A DNA stretch of 64,000 bases from contig MU394128.1 in NCBI GenBank assembly GCA_022578605.1, forward strand, positions 62,001-126,000, in the 5' to 3' direction. The notes under the pieces were generated by a model that saw nothing but the letters and a program-made list of their open reading frames with translations, searched no databases and was not told where the DNA came from. Positions 36,033 through 48,481 of this stretch are shown one piece after another (positions within the stretch are counted from its first letter, which is position 1; each line of letters opens with the position of its first letter). The DNA comes from Camillea tinctor (Eukaryota; Ascomycota; Sordariomycetes; Xylariales; Xylariaceae). The translations under genes were made by a program, and so were the position numbers.

Positions 36033-37347
36033 ATGGCTGTCGAGACCCCAAGACAATACGTTCCTCTGACCTGTCACGGTCACTCTCGCCCCGTGCCTCA
36101 CATCAGCTTCTCGCCCCTCGAGAAGGATGAGTCGTACTATCTGATTTCTGCTTGCAAAGGTACGTGTGCTATCTGCCTGAATTATACTCAATTGGAGCGA
36201 TAAGCTGATGTGCCATCTCGCAGATGGCAACCCCATGCTCCGCGACGGTCAAACGGGCGATTGGATCGGTACATTCATAGGCCACAAGGGCGCAGTATGG
36301 CAGGCAAGGCTCAGTCCTGATGCTACAACTGCTGCTACGGCTTCTGCGGACTTTACAGCGTAAGTGCATACCTCGAGCATGTGTTCATGCACTCCATTCT
36401 CTGCATGTCGCTGACCTTTGGCCGGCACACAAGGAAAATCTGGGACACGCATACTGGGGAGCTTTTGTTTACTCTGCAGCATGACCACATTGTCCGCGCA
36501 GTCGCGTATCCTCCCGACAATTCGGATTTGGTTGCGACGGGGGGCATGGAGAAGAAGCTGCGCATTTTCGACCTCACCGAGATGAAACCCGAGAGCACGA
36601 CCGAATCCTCTTCCAGTGGAAACAATGTTGCCGCGTCTACCATACCCGCCTCGTCTGCCTTCGAGATAGGCGTTGGTGCTCATACCTCATCAATCAAGTT
36701 TATCGTTTGGACTAAGGATCCAAATATCTTGATTACGGCCTCGGATAACACGCTACGCTGGATCGACTTGCCAAGCCGAAGCGTTGTGAGATCGCAAGTT
36801 CTGGATGGAGAAATCGGCTCTTGTGAATTCTGTGCCCTCGCACCTGAATACACATCTAAGACGGATATTGGAGAGGGGTTGCCTGTCCTGGCAGTTGCTG
36901 CCGGGAAGTCCATCTACTTCTGGGGAGGTCTACAAGCCACGGAGGAGCTAAAGCGCATCAATATGGATTACAAGGTTGCCAGTGTTGCATTGGATCCCAA
37001 AGGCCGAAAGATCGTGGTTGGTGAGGACATCCCGGCCACCTGGGCTAGGGTTTATCGATGGGATGACGGCACCGAGATCGGTAGGTCATCAAGTTTGTAG
37101 TTGCATTCGTCTGACATGAGGCGCTAACCGGTTTTTGCTTCTTCACACAGATATCCACAAGGGGCACCACGGACCCGTTTGGTCTGTTGCTTTTTCGCCG
37201 GACGGTAAGCTATATGCCACCGGGTCGGAGGATGGCACAATCAAGATGTGGAAGAACTGCGAAGGCTTCTATGGACTGTGGCGAGGCGGTGCCGGTGCTA
37301 CTACTACCGGCACGAATGGGGGAGGAGGCGACCGGAACGCCGAGTAG
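36033..37347 (+). CDS. STRAP: STRAP-like WD40 protein
   Basis: Four exons (36033-36159, 36224-36359, 36434-37080, 37151-37347) close in phase to 368 residues. The start [20 protein letters not shown] and the first repeats ([49 protein letters not shown]) match serine-threonine kinase receptor-associated protein, a seven-bladed WD40 propeller known as UNRIP in animals, where it joins the SMN and UNR complexes. The C-terminal repeat [20 protein letters not shown] followed by [11 protein letters not shown] is also typical. The tail ([20 protein letters not shown]) is Gly-rich and variable. Conserved scaffolding gene; the fungal partner set is not defined by the sequence. Introns are 64-74 nt. 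Confidence 0.92.
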
Positions 37348-39782
37348 GGCGGTGCGTCGGTTCGCCATTCTTCAGCCGGTTCGGTTAGCAGCAGCGTCAA
37401 CGCCTTGCATGATTACTCCCCTGCAGATTCGCCGTGGGAAGTTGTGCCAATCTTCCCACCTATCAAGCCCACTAACGTGTGATGAGATGTGATTGGAGGC
37501 AAGGCTGCTTACCACCATTATATGCGAATCATGTCATATTTACTAGGTCATCGCTTCGATGCACGAACTTACTATGCGGCGCAATATCTTACAGTGCGCT
37601 CCCGGTAGTATTATGAGGGGGGCAACATGACCAGGTGATGATTTGGAGAACGGCATAATCATTAGATAGAGAACTCTATCTGACTTGCTACGTTCTGTGT
37701 TATTTGACATATAAGGTGGGTGGCCTAACTGAGACCAGAGTCTTGGGGGAAGCTCTGGTAGATATGACCATATAATAAATAAATCATGTCGCCCTACATT
37801 CCCTTTGATATACATCTTCCTTGCTAGCCATCCCTGATTTGTTGCTTTACCCACTACGAATTGTTAGAGGTTCTGTCAATGATACCCAATTCACTAATAC
37901 AGGATGATACTTGCTACTTCTCTTACGAACATTGCATGCTATGATTTCCTATCAACTGACATGACTTTAGGTATGTAGACAGGTAAGTTGATGTATTTGA
38001 ACAATTATCCTGGCTACACACAAGCCCCCTAGACTTATTATACTAATACAGATACCGTTGGTGTACCTAACGACGAAGTAGAAGAGGCTCGGCTTAGGAA
38101 GCAGGCTAGGTTAGCCAAATGGCTAAAGTATGAGGGTGGGGATGGACTTAGCCAAGTGATCATGAACATCTAGGCTATCACCTAGGTACTGATGCTGCGG
38201 TCAAAGCTGCCAGGTTACAAGCTCAGACAACAGTATCAAGCATCCTTGTCACTTCGATAAGGCCGATACCCACGTCACAAAGTCCGATCTACCATCAGAT
38301 GCCATCATCCCAAATCCCAAATCCCGAATGACAAAAGTACGGTGGAGGCTAACATGAGATTAATAGATGGGGTATAACCTATTTCTGTCTGTACCCTGAG
38401 AATGTTTAGACTAGGTGTTGCGATGGGTCACAAAGCCAGATGTCCTAGGTAACTTGGAGAGAACGTAAATCTTACATTTCAATTGCACTCAAGGGACATA
38501 GAGCTGGGCGTAGTTTCATACCGACCTGTTTTCTATAGGTTATATGTATGCTCTACCGAATATTACAGCATGTGTTATATTCCTGAACTCACTCAATCTC
38601 GGTTCTGTTTACATAACCGTTCCTACCCATGATGCTCATATCATGTTTATGTGTGTGCATCGACCACCACACGCACATATTGTAAAACAGCATGTTTGAT
38701 CGTGCGTATATAGAGACTTTCTGCCCAACTCCTGTCATCACCGGCATTGGTTAGCTTAGCCTAGGTAGTTTATCTAACTTATGTATTTAATGTCAGCTTC
38801 GTGATATTGCAACTAGCTCCTTTATTCACTTTGGCTCAAGTTAACAACCAACTACCTAACCTATATACCTACTAGGTAGGTATTCAAGTCAGTATTAGAT
38901 CGACATGTAACGAGTAGAACATTAACTACCTGCCTAAAACGGCAGAATACTAAACACAACCGCTCCATTGAGTCATTTATCTCTCACCAGCTGTCGAGAG
39001 AACAAAAAAGCGCCTTGTGAAGGCTGAATCTCAAATTCCTGTATCAGCTTGTGTACTAGCTATCAAGCGGGAGAGGTGATTCGCCCACGAAGCAAGGGGT
39101 AGTCCAGGGCACAACGTGGTTGAGTTGGGTGTCCGGTTACATCCGAACGACGCTGAAACCCTGGGACCCCTCCATGCAGGGGAGGAAGGGAAGGGGGGGG
39201 CTGAGCGCCTGTGCTTTGAGGAGCCTCCTCTCCTCTTTCACACGTTTGGGTAGCGTTTTGAAGAAGCTTGCGGGCGGATAGAGAAAGTGAAAGAGATGGG
39301 GGGCGGGATATACTCAATCTTGTTACCAACATCCTCAATGACGCAAGTTTGATCGCTGACCAGGCCGTGCGGTGATCATGGACTTCATCACAAGAATCCC
39401 GGGCTTTTTAACTGGTCAGATGGCCTTGCCTATCTATCGACTGGGTATAGGATCGGATCCCCCCCGTTCATAGAGTGAAATAAGCTTATATCGATGGGTA
39501 CGAGTTCTCCCCTGATCTAGGTAGTTGGCATAGCTTGGTTCCCGCAAGCGTCACAGCTCATTGAGTTAGATCTGTGCGAGCTGGACAATCGCAACAGGAT
39601 ATCTCATCTCAATAGAGCTGGCAGGAATGCGCTGATAGCATGAGAGATTTGGATAACCTACATACCATACGCCTAATTCTCATTATTATAATCCCTCTAG
39701 CTAGTGTAATGAGGTCAGCATCGGGCTCGTCTTGTATGTATTAGGATCAAGAGCTGGTTATTATTATTCTCTCCTGTTCAAC
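37348..39782. other. 2.4-kb spacer
   Basis: Mostly without signal. A 40-codon open stretch at 38051-38173 (DTVGVPNDEVEEARLRKQAR, ending at a TAG) looks coding-like and may be a relic of a lost gene. Otherwise only random frames, including the minus-strand one at 39063-39338. Confidence 0.5.
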
Positions 39783-41335
39783 ATGCCAACGACGTTTACG
39801 CCGCCCCTCGATGCTCTCACAACCGTCTTCACACCACCGTGCCCGACGACATGGCTGCTTACTACTACAAAAGTGCCATCTCAGAGCCCGCCATTTCCTA
39901 CTACTGGACCCGCGAGCTGTGATCCGCCGTCCTGGGATACTTATCTTGATTCAGGCGGGTTCCAATACTATTCGCCGGCCATATGTCCTAGTGGCTTTGT
40001 CGTGGGACCGTCGTGCGAGGTGACCAACCCGCGGACGAGCGAGGGATTTCCGGCGATAGCTGGGGGTGAGACAGCTGCGTATTGCGTCCCAAGGTGAGAT
40101 AGTCTTTATGGCCTGTGCAAGATTTCTCCTGATTTCTGTATTACCTTGGTATGTAATTAGGGAAAGCAATTGTCTAATTCTTCCCCTGTAGTGGCCACAC
40201 ATGCACGTCAGACACAACGGATTTCCGCGGTGCGGTATGGGGATTCCTACGGACAGCCACAGCCACTGGCGCTGCCGTGACAGTTGGGCCAGCGATCCAG
40301 ATCCGCTGGAAGGAAGCAGATTTGGCAAATCTCGAGACGGATCCTCTCACGCCTGGGTTACGACTCGCACAATCGACCAACTCCCCCTCCCCCGTGCAGG
40401 AGACACCAACGCCTAGCCCGACGACAGTGGTGGCTACGCCGCCGCCTCCTTCTCCCACCACTACACAGATCATCCAGATGACGATAATTCCGACTCCGAA
40501 GAGTCCATCCGCAAACACATCACCTACCTCGTTCACTAGCAGCACCTTAAGAACAAGCATTTCGGAAGACATACCGCCGAGCCCGTCGCCGACGACGGAG
40601 AGAGGGGTATCGAGTCCTTCGCCATCCTCCTCATTCTCATCCTCCTCATCATCATTGTCATCATCAACCACGGGCGGAGCTCCAACCCCCGGGTCCGCCA
40701 CCCAAGAAGACGACACCAACGGCCAAAGCGCCAATCCCATCACGAGCTCCGGCTTCAACATCGCCGCCATCGCGCTGACCGCCATCCTGCTATCCGTGAT
40801 CCAGGGGTACGCGGGGTTCCTGTTCGTGCGGCGGTGGCGGCGCTACCGCGCGGGGCAGGTATCCACGCTCTTCCCGCCCTCGCCACCGTTCTTCGCCTTC
40901 TGCCGGCGCAGGAACGCAAACCGCCACCGCCACCGCCACCCCGGAATACCGGAGATGGACGCCGCACGGTGGGGGTGGGGGCATAAGGACGTGGACGCGG
41001 AGCTGGGCGCGGACGGCCCGCTGCCGGAGCTCGAGACCGCGGGCGCGAGCCCGCTCGGGTCGAAGGAGAACCCGGCTGAGCTGGGGGGCGTGGCCATGGG
41101 GGTGGAGGGCATGGCGGGGACGACGAGGGGGTGGGAGGTAGCCGCGGGGATGGGCACGGGGACGACGATATGGGCTGAGAAGGATAGGGAGAGGGAGAGG
41201 GAGAAAGATAGGTGGAGTTGGAAGTCGAGGGTGTCGAGGATTATGTTTAGTGCGGGGGCGCCGGGGAAGAGGGAGAAGGCGGAGAGGAAGGAGAAGGAGA
41301 GGGAGAAGGAGAAGAGGATTTCGTGGCCGCGGTGA
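39783..41335 (+). CDS. Single-pass membrane protein with Ser/Thr-rich stalk
   Basis: Exons 39783-40093 and 40192-41335 close in phase to 484 residues; the intron has a CTAAT branch. The start is MPTTFTPPLDALTTVFTPPC. The N-terminal 150 residues have Cys-bearing blocks (ASCDPPSWDTYLDSGGFQYY, SPAICPSGFVVGPSCEV, AAYCVPR, GHTCTSD) that recur in a common but unnamed ascomycete family. A long Pro/Ser/Thr-rich stalk follows (SSSFSSSSSSLSSSTTGG). One membrane span comes at about residues 320-340 (NIAAIALTAILLSVIQGYAG), then a basic stop (RRWRRYR) and a cytosolic tail ending in a charged helix (KREKAERKEKEREKEKR). The architecture resembles wall-stress sensors, but there is no classical signal peptide and no WSC domain, so sensor function is only a guess. 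Confidence 0.75.
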
Positions 41336-41955
41336 TGGGAGGGGTAGGTGGGTGGGCGAGAAGGGATGGATGATGTTTGTGTACACGGTCAATATACCCT
41401 CTTTTTTATTCTCGGACCGTGGACTGGGTTAGCTTAGGTACGTATTATGTGGTCAGTTTCGGATTGGATGCATGGCTAGGTTAGAGCAAATGGGAGGGAT
41501 TGTTACTTTATCTGACGTCGGCGGAAGATGTTTTATAGGCGTAGCAGTGACGCAAGGGAAGGTGATGAAGTGAGATTTGATCGGGAGAAATTGTGATTGG
41601 TGAGGCTAAGGTTTTTTTCTTACACACTGGCTTTAGTCTTCCCCCCCTTTCCCCCCTCGTGATTGCGCAGAGAACATCACTTGCATTCCCTAAATACCCA
41701 TCTAGATAGACAGAAAGCACCAAGACAGTCACGAAATTTAAATATATATATATGTTCATAAAAAAAAGAGAATACTATATCGCATTCTAACTCCGCTGGT
41801 CTATAGATTATATATCTAGGTATAATCTATGCGTAGGTATCTAAGTCAGGTATATATCTCGCGCTCTCTCTACGTTAAGTTCATCTTCCAATCATGCTTA
41901 TGAGTATATCTATCTCTTAGAGTGAACTCTGCACCCGTCCCGTGGGATCAGCTAG
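41336..41955. other. Intergenic between convergent genes
   Basis: AT-rich 3' region of the membrane-protein and oxidoreductase genes. No gene. Confidence 0.55.
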
Positions 41956-43501
41956 TCAGTACGGCGTTCCGTACGGGTTCAGCTCGATACCCTCGATCTC
42001 TTCAACGAATCTGTACTTGGACCCATCACTGTTGTTCGCCATAGCCTGGGCCCATTTACCGAACGCCGCTATGAACAAGTCCTTGTGCGTATCATTGCTG
42101 AGGTCAAGGGGTTGCTTGTCGCGTCCGACTATGCCGATCCTGTGAGGTTATCCCGTGTTAGCCATTGTTGGTCTTTTCTTTCTGGTGCGGGAGGATGACA
42201 GTTGGGAGGGGAAGTATTGAATTTATAAAGGAAGAGGGGAGAAAGGGTATGCTTACTGTGATCCAGCTGATAAATTGCCCATGGAGAAATCGTACTCATC
42301 TAGCTTACACTGGATCGCACTCTTAACCTTCCCCTCGAGGATCTTCTTAGGCAAATCGAACTCATGACAAGCAGGGCGTCCGAGGCCTACGCCATGCACC
42401 GATCCTAGCGCGCCGACCATCGCCGCAGCTGTGCGCAGGCCGCCTGTGACGTAGACCTTGGTCTGCTTGAGGTGGGGCACGATCATCTCAGCAAAATCTA
42501 GGAAGTAGGCTTCACGTTTGCGCGTCGACTCGCGCACGTGCTTGAACGCCAGCGACTGGTACGTGCCGCCTGATAGCTCGACGAAGTCGATCTGATGCCG
42601 CTCCAGCTCCACACACAGCTCGCGGCAGTCCTCCGGCGAGAAACCCCCGTCCTGGAACTCCACGCTGTTCACCTTGATGGCGATGATGAAGCTGGGGTCT
42701 GGCACGCGCCGGCGGATCTCGTTCGTGATATCGAAGATGATACGCGCGCGGTTGACAAGAGATCCACCGTACTCGTCTGTACGCTTGTTGGTTGATAGGG
42801 CGAGGAATTGAGCTATGAGGTAGCCGCTATATGAAGAGTGTTAGATCACTCTATTCTTTTCTTCTCACCTCATTTGTTTTAAAATGAGGGCAAAAGCCTG
42901 TTACTTACTGTGCGCCGTGTAGCTGTATGCCGTCAAAACCCGCCTTGTGCAGGTACTCAGCAGCGTGCGCAAATGCGTCAACCACGTCTTCGATATCCTT
43001 CTTTTCCATAGCCCGGGGCTTGTTGTATGTCTGACCTAAAAGCGTTCCCTCAAGCTGCACGTCGCTGGCCGAGATGGGGTTGGGCTGGATCAAGGAGCTC
43101 ACTTGTCGGCCAGGGTGCGACACCTGTGCTACGAAAAGGCTGCCGTGTGCCTTGGCCGCCGTTGCCATCGCCTTGAACCTCTCAAACCGCTCACCAGAGA
43201 AGGGAGCTTCCTGGGGGATGATCGTGTTTCCGGGACTCTCAAGGTGGTCATACTTGACCATCACGTTACCTGAGAGAAGCACGCCGAACCCGCCCTCACC
43301 CCACCGCTTATAGGCGTTAATGAGCTCCGGCAAGGGAACTCCACGCTTGGGCAGGTCTGTCGGGTGCCACGTCGCAAGGCGCTCGCTCATAGCACCCTTG
43401 ATGAAGCGGTTCGGGGCGGTTTTGCCGCTGAACTCGAAGTGCAGCGGCTGGGCTAGGGGAGTGACATCTACATCCTCGGCGGGATAACGTATAGGAGCCA
43501 T
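41956..43501 (-). CDS. NADH:flavin oxidoreductase, Old Yellow Enzyme family
   Basis: Exons 43501-42909, 42826-42257 and 42139-41956 close in phase to 448 residues (introns 82 and 117 nt). The start MAPIRYPAEDVDVTPLAQPL leads into LHFEFSGKTAPNRFIKGAMS, the FMN-binding first strand. VAQVSHPGRQ and QLHGAHGYLIAQFLALSTN carry the two active-site His residues (H-x2-H) typical of the bacterial-type OYE group. TDEYGGSLVNRARI, SVEFQDGGFSPEDC, and VTGGLRTAAAM with GLGRPACHEFD complete the barrel and the phosphate-binding loop. These FMN enzymes reduce activated C=C bonds with NAD(P)H in the cytosol. Some serve secondary metabolism; the natural substrate cannot be read from the sequence. The gene lies 2.4 kb from the accessory region to its right, facing away. 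Confidence 0.92.
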
Positions 43502-45903
43502 GATGGTGATGGTGATGGTAATAGCACACAAAAAGAGGGCAAGGGGGGATGGATTATGAGAAGGTAGGTTATAGGGTATGGAACTATATGAGACCACACT
43601 GGAAGTATGGGGGATATATAAAAAACCTGTATATCTTCTTACTGGTATCAATGAAGAACAGTTGCACGAGCTTCCTTCGAGGGTGGTTTTTTATATCTAT
43701 CACGCAATTCCACTCTATTACTATTAACTGTAGGGGAGATGCTATTTTTGATTTGTAAGAAATCCTTTCTACGGGGTTTGAAAATCTGGGTCTCAACTAA
43801 AAAAACACTACTACTACTACGGAGTCACGGAGACGCTATGACGAATAGGTATGAGTGATAACTTGCTTACAATTCCATATATCGCATGTTACCGCCTGAT
43901 TTATGGGTTTCGAAGCCTTTCCCCCCCATATCGGAGTTTGTAAGTCCATCTAGTGCAACGGCGAGCCGAGGCTTCTATTCGCTAGCTTGGATCAGAACCC
44001 AGAATGGATCGACACTATAGGGCTTGGGAGGGCCAGGTATGTGTCATGTTACGTCGCATAGAATACAAAAGATTGAAACTTCGACATGACTAGGTAGGGA
44101 TCGATTTTTTCCCCCCATTGGACCCAGAGATCATGGATTCTGAGGTTAGGTGAGTGGAGGAGGGTCTTCGGGATCTTGAGAGGATCCGCTTCCCACTATG
44201 GAAGATAGTGTTTATATAAGCTTTAAATGTGAACCGGGGTGGTGGTTTGCCCGAATGAGAGAGAAAAAACATGAAACCTAAGTAAAGATCCAGGGCTACC
44301 TTGGTTGGTATTTAGATTACTTATGTTAGTTCTTTTCTGTTCTTTTCTACCGGCAGTTCTGGCCGGGGAGTAGTGTGGACTTATCTACAAAGTATGTCAC
44401 TCTTTGTGATTGGTTTATTCCGAGCTAATATGGGACCTTGTTATAGTCCGTGTCCAATCAGACTTTGAATATCTGGTGCCAAACCCCATATTATTTCGAC
44501 ATGCTGGTGTACCTACTTGCATGTAGTGTACAAGACATGACTTAGGTATATGGTAACATCAACCCTTGAGCCCCTCTTCCTACTTACTAATGTTAAGATT
44601 GCGCTTAAAGAAAACACTGAAAGGAGTTATCGGAATATAGTACCTAGGTTAATTCTTAATAGGTACCCGGTGTTTAATCAACTAATATAGGACTAGTAAC
44701 TACTTCCCCCCCTCCTTTCTATGTCCAAAGGTTATACCTGCGCATCGACATGTATATCGTCCGCGGAATACCCAAACGCTCTCTCCCACCAAGGAATTTA
44801 GTGATTCGAATTTTGAAGGCAGTTGAAATCTAATAGGACATTAAGGTGTTTTACTGTTATTGAAAGCAATATACTTTCTGGGCTACCTAAAGCCGGTACC
44901 TATGGGTTATATCTAGATTTGAACTGTCCACTTATTACCATGTATACCTACCAGCACTATACTCTAGCTGCATGAAGAACGAGGCAACTAAAGAGCGGGA
45001 ACCACGATAATACAGAGTAACGCGTCTAGGCGGACAAGGGGGTCTACTTAAGCTTAAACAATCCGGAGTGTTGCGCAGGGAACCAGACGGAAATAATAAT
45101 GATAGCAAGTAAGAAGCCGTTATACCATTGATGTTGCTACCGGTGATTGCCTTATTAGCTTTGTCAGCATGGTGTAATGGGCATCCCATGAGGCTCAGGT
45201 GAGCCTAGACAACTTCCTAGCCACCCCGCGCCGTGTCAAAACCGCTTAAGTCAGCGGACTTTGAAGTGGCGTACCTATAGTATGGGTTGCACAACTTCAA
45301 CGATTAACCAACTCTTAGGTGTAGAGCGAACACATGTAAGTCACTATCATGCATGCGATGTCTCTTGTACATATATACTTGTATTGCAATATGGAAGATT
45401 ATGAACGCAAATAACTTATACTTACCTAAAGCTATACTAATTAACGAGATTGGGAAAATAAAATGAACCGAGCATGATATATAAGATTTTTATGAAAGAA
45501 ACCGAAGAAAATAAGAAGAAAAAAAGCAGAGAAGGAAAAATAAAAGAAAAAGATTCCTGGGAGCAGGATAGAAAACAAATTAATAAGTCAACAAACTGGA
45601 CCCGATTATCATACAAAAATGAGCTTCGTTTGAAGATGTCTCAATGTTCACACATGTACAATGTGCATGGACATCAAACGCAGCTGCAGCCAATGAAAAT
45701 TGTGCATTCCAAGGCGCTATCTCGATGAGGGTCAAGGATTTATGGGTTTCGTCGGGTTGGAGAGGTAGATTTGATTTTCCATGCCGTTGATCCGGCATAG
45801 TCGAGTCATTCGCCGAACCACCCCGGGCTGATGCAAGTTAGCCTATCCATCCCGCTCACCAACGACAGAACATCCTTCACCTCTTCATTGGCCGATATCT
45901 ATC
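43502..45903. other. 2.4-kb spacer
   Basis: Marks the border between the conserved genes and the accessory right-hand region. A short CAT-repeat (43500-43520, ATGGTGATGG units) precedes the oxidoreductase start. The frame at 45474-45728 is Lys-rich and not convincing. No gene recognised. Confidence 0.5.
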
Positions 45904-48266
45904 ATGCCACCTGCCTCGAAGCGCAAATCGCCCCCGATGGATCAAAGCGAGGTCTTTTTATCAAAGAGACGCAAGAAACCGACGGCGTAAGTTGACCCAA
46001 CTCATCGGTGTTTGTAAGCCCCTTTCTGACCCGACTTAGTTGTCGGCCCTGCCACACGCGCAAAGTGAGCTAAAAACTCTCCATTGGTATAACCGGGCCC
46101 CTGAGCTGATGATGGTCATCCTAGGTAAAATGCTCTGGGGGAGAACCGTGCACGAACTGCCAACAATCGCAATGCCCAGATGAGTGTATATACCCTGTGA
46201 AGGACCAAAAGGTTACGGTGCTTAATAGGTAAGCCGGGTTGGTGTTAAAAGGTATTGTGTAAAGTAATTTGACGTTCTATTTTGAGTAGCTACATCGAAA
46301 ACCTGCTAGCGGAGAACCAGCGTCTCCGAGAAGCCTCCATAAGACCTGACCCAGACAGGAACGATGATATCAACGCTGCTAATCAGGAAGCTGTGAAGGG
46401 TACAAACGCCCAAAGTGACTCTGCACGGAATCCTCTGCTGGATAATGGCTCCTGGTTCGTACCGCATAGTACCTCAGAGATGCCAGGCCTTGTTGGCGAG
46501 GCGGCCGACACCGCCTTTGCGACTCGCTTCCGCCAGGCCATGGCAAATGATCAAAACATTCAACATATGCCTAGGACACATTACGTGTTTGACAGTACGC
46601 TGGCATCTCTGGCAGATGCTGAGTGCCCCTGGCCTCCTATCTCAAGAGCCCGGCTCCTTGTCAAATTTGCTATTGACACCGTTGGTTCTTGTTATCATTG
46701 CGTTCGGCGGAGTGAGGTATTCAGATCGCTGAAGCAGCATTATTGCAACCCATTTTCACTTAATTCGGTACTGTCATGTAGACTGTGGGCGCTCTTCGCG
46801 CTAGGGGAGGTGTACTCGGCAAGAACCATGTCGATAGCTGATGGCGACTTTCCGGGCCTAGCTTACTTCGCGCGTGCGAGCAGGATCTTGCGCAATCTGC
46901 GTGAGCGCCCCCAAATCGAGACTATTGAGATACTTCTACTCTTGGTAAGTTGCAGGAGCTCCTATAACATCAAAATGCTTCTACCATGAACTAACAGTGC
47001 AGTCTCTGTATTCATTACTTATGAACCGCAGGTATAACGCATCCTTTCTGGCTAGCACGGCTGTCCGCGTGGGCATTATTATGGGCATGCATCAAGACAT
47101 GCCTGAGGTGAATTTCCCCGACAGAGCCGCTAGAGAGCATCGCGCCAGGCTTTGGTGGACAGCATATGTGCTTGACCGGATGTGGGCATCGAAGATGGGC
47201 CACCCAGTGTCTATCCAAGACGAAGACATAGCGGCAGACCTCCCGTCCTGCGCCGGCCTGTCAGATGTTGACTCAAGTGACTTTCTAGACGCTGACTACG
47301 TCAATGCTAGCATCAAGCTCGCCCGGATATCCCGAGATATAATCGCTTCTATATATAACCGTAGGGCGGCGCACCTAGCTTTTTCGCGACGGGTACAGAA
47401 GGCCCTGAGCGACTTGCGTGGATGGGTTAGTGCTCTCCCGAAGCACCTACAGATTGAGACAGGAGAAACAGGCAGACCCTTGCTGAGACGAGTTAAATGG
47501 CTACATCTTTCATTCAACCAGGTTGGTATATGCTGTTCGTACAGAGTCACTCCTCTTTAATGCTGACATTTTCTAGCTCGTTATAATCGCCACAAGGCCG
47601 ATCCTATTACATGTGTTCCAGACACATCAAACACTCTGGTTTGCCCCTATTCAGAACGCAGAGCTTAAACAGGAAATTGGAGAAACAGCTATAGCGCTCG
47701 CGGAAGCTTGTATTCGCTGTGCACGTCATTCGCATCGCTTGTTAATTGAGTCCTGGATTGATGGGTCTTTCTATATTTTCGACTATACATACACTCAATA
47801 CCTGTTTTCCTCCGCCATCATCTTAGCTATCTCTAGCCTGTCCATCGGCAAGACTGATCAAGAAGACAAGGATGGGTTCGATTCAGCCTACCAATACCTC
47901 GATCAAATGAGGCGAATAGGTAACTTCGCGGCTATTGAATTTTGTCGACATCTAGAGGCAGTGCGCCTCGGCATGGCTGGTTTTCTTTCGAAGAATGGGA
48001 AAGAAGGGGCCTCACCTGAAGGGGATGCTATTGAAAAGTTACTAACTACGAGTGCATATCCCTCGCGATTATTGCCCGCAGAGATCATGACGCCGCACCA
48101 TGCAGGGTTACAACCAACCATGACAGCAGAAATGGCTCTTGCAGAGCCCCTTCTCCAGGACTTTCTAACCCAAGCTGATTTGGATCTGAACTTTTTGGAT
48201 ACCCAAATGCAAGACAATCAGTTTCAAAGTTTATATATCCCCGCCAATTTCCAGGACGGTATCTAG
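45904..48266 (+). CDS. Zn2Cys6 fungal transcription factor
   Basis: Six exons (45904-45986, 46040-46064, 46125-46228, 46287-46944, 47003-47521, 47577-48266) close in phase to 692 residues. The start is MPPASKRKSPPMDQSE. The binuclear zinc cluster (about residues 28-58) reads CRPCHTRKVKC then CTNCQQSQCPDEC, spaced C-x2-C-x6-C-x5-C-x2-C-x8-C. It is split over three exons, one of only 25 nt. A short coiled coil follows (SYIENLLAENQRLRE), typical of dimerising regulators. The Fungal_trans region spans about residues 130-450 with YNASFLASTAVRVGIIMGMH, RLWWTAYVLDRMWASKMGHP and LVIIATRPILLHVF. It should bind CGG-containing half sites in the nucleus. It converges on an MFS transporter gene 215 bp away and could control it or the wider right-hand region. 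Confidence 0.9.
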
Positions 48267-48481
48267 ATGTCTATCTATATATCTATGGGAAATCGGTCTA
48301 TATTTTCTATATCTTCGTTGATCTCTATAGCATTAATAACGTATTCAGCTGGGGGTTTTAAAAAACCCCTCCACTTTTCTCGAGGCTTCGTTGCATTCGC
48401 AGGCCGAACTTTGCTGTTATCAAGGTTAATACTCCTGCAAGAAGTACCAATACTACGCCTAATTATATCTGTTTAGTATAT

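Noticed and set aside
40174..41392. Long minus-strand frames opposite the membrane-protein gene
   Set aside because: Low-complexity shadows of the GC- and repeat-rich plus-strand coding sequence; no ATG-initiated domain.
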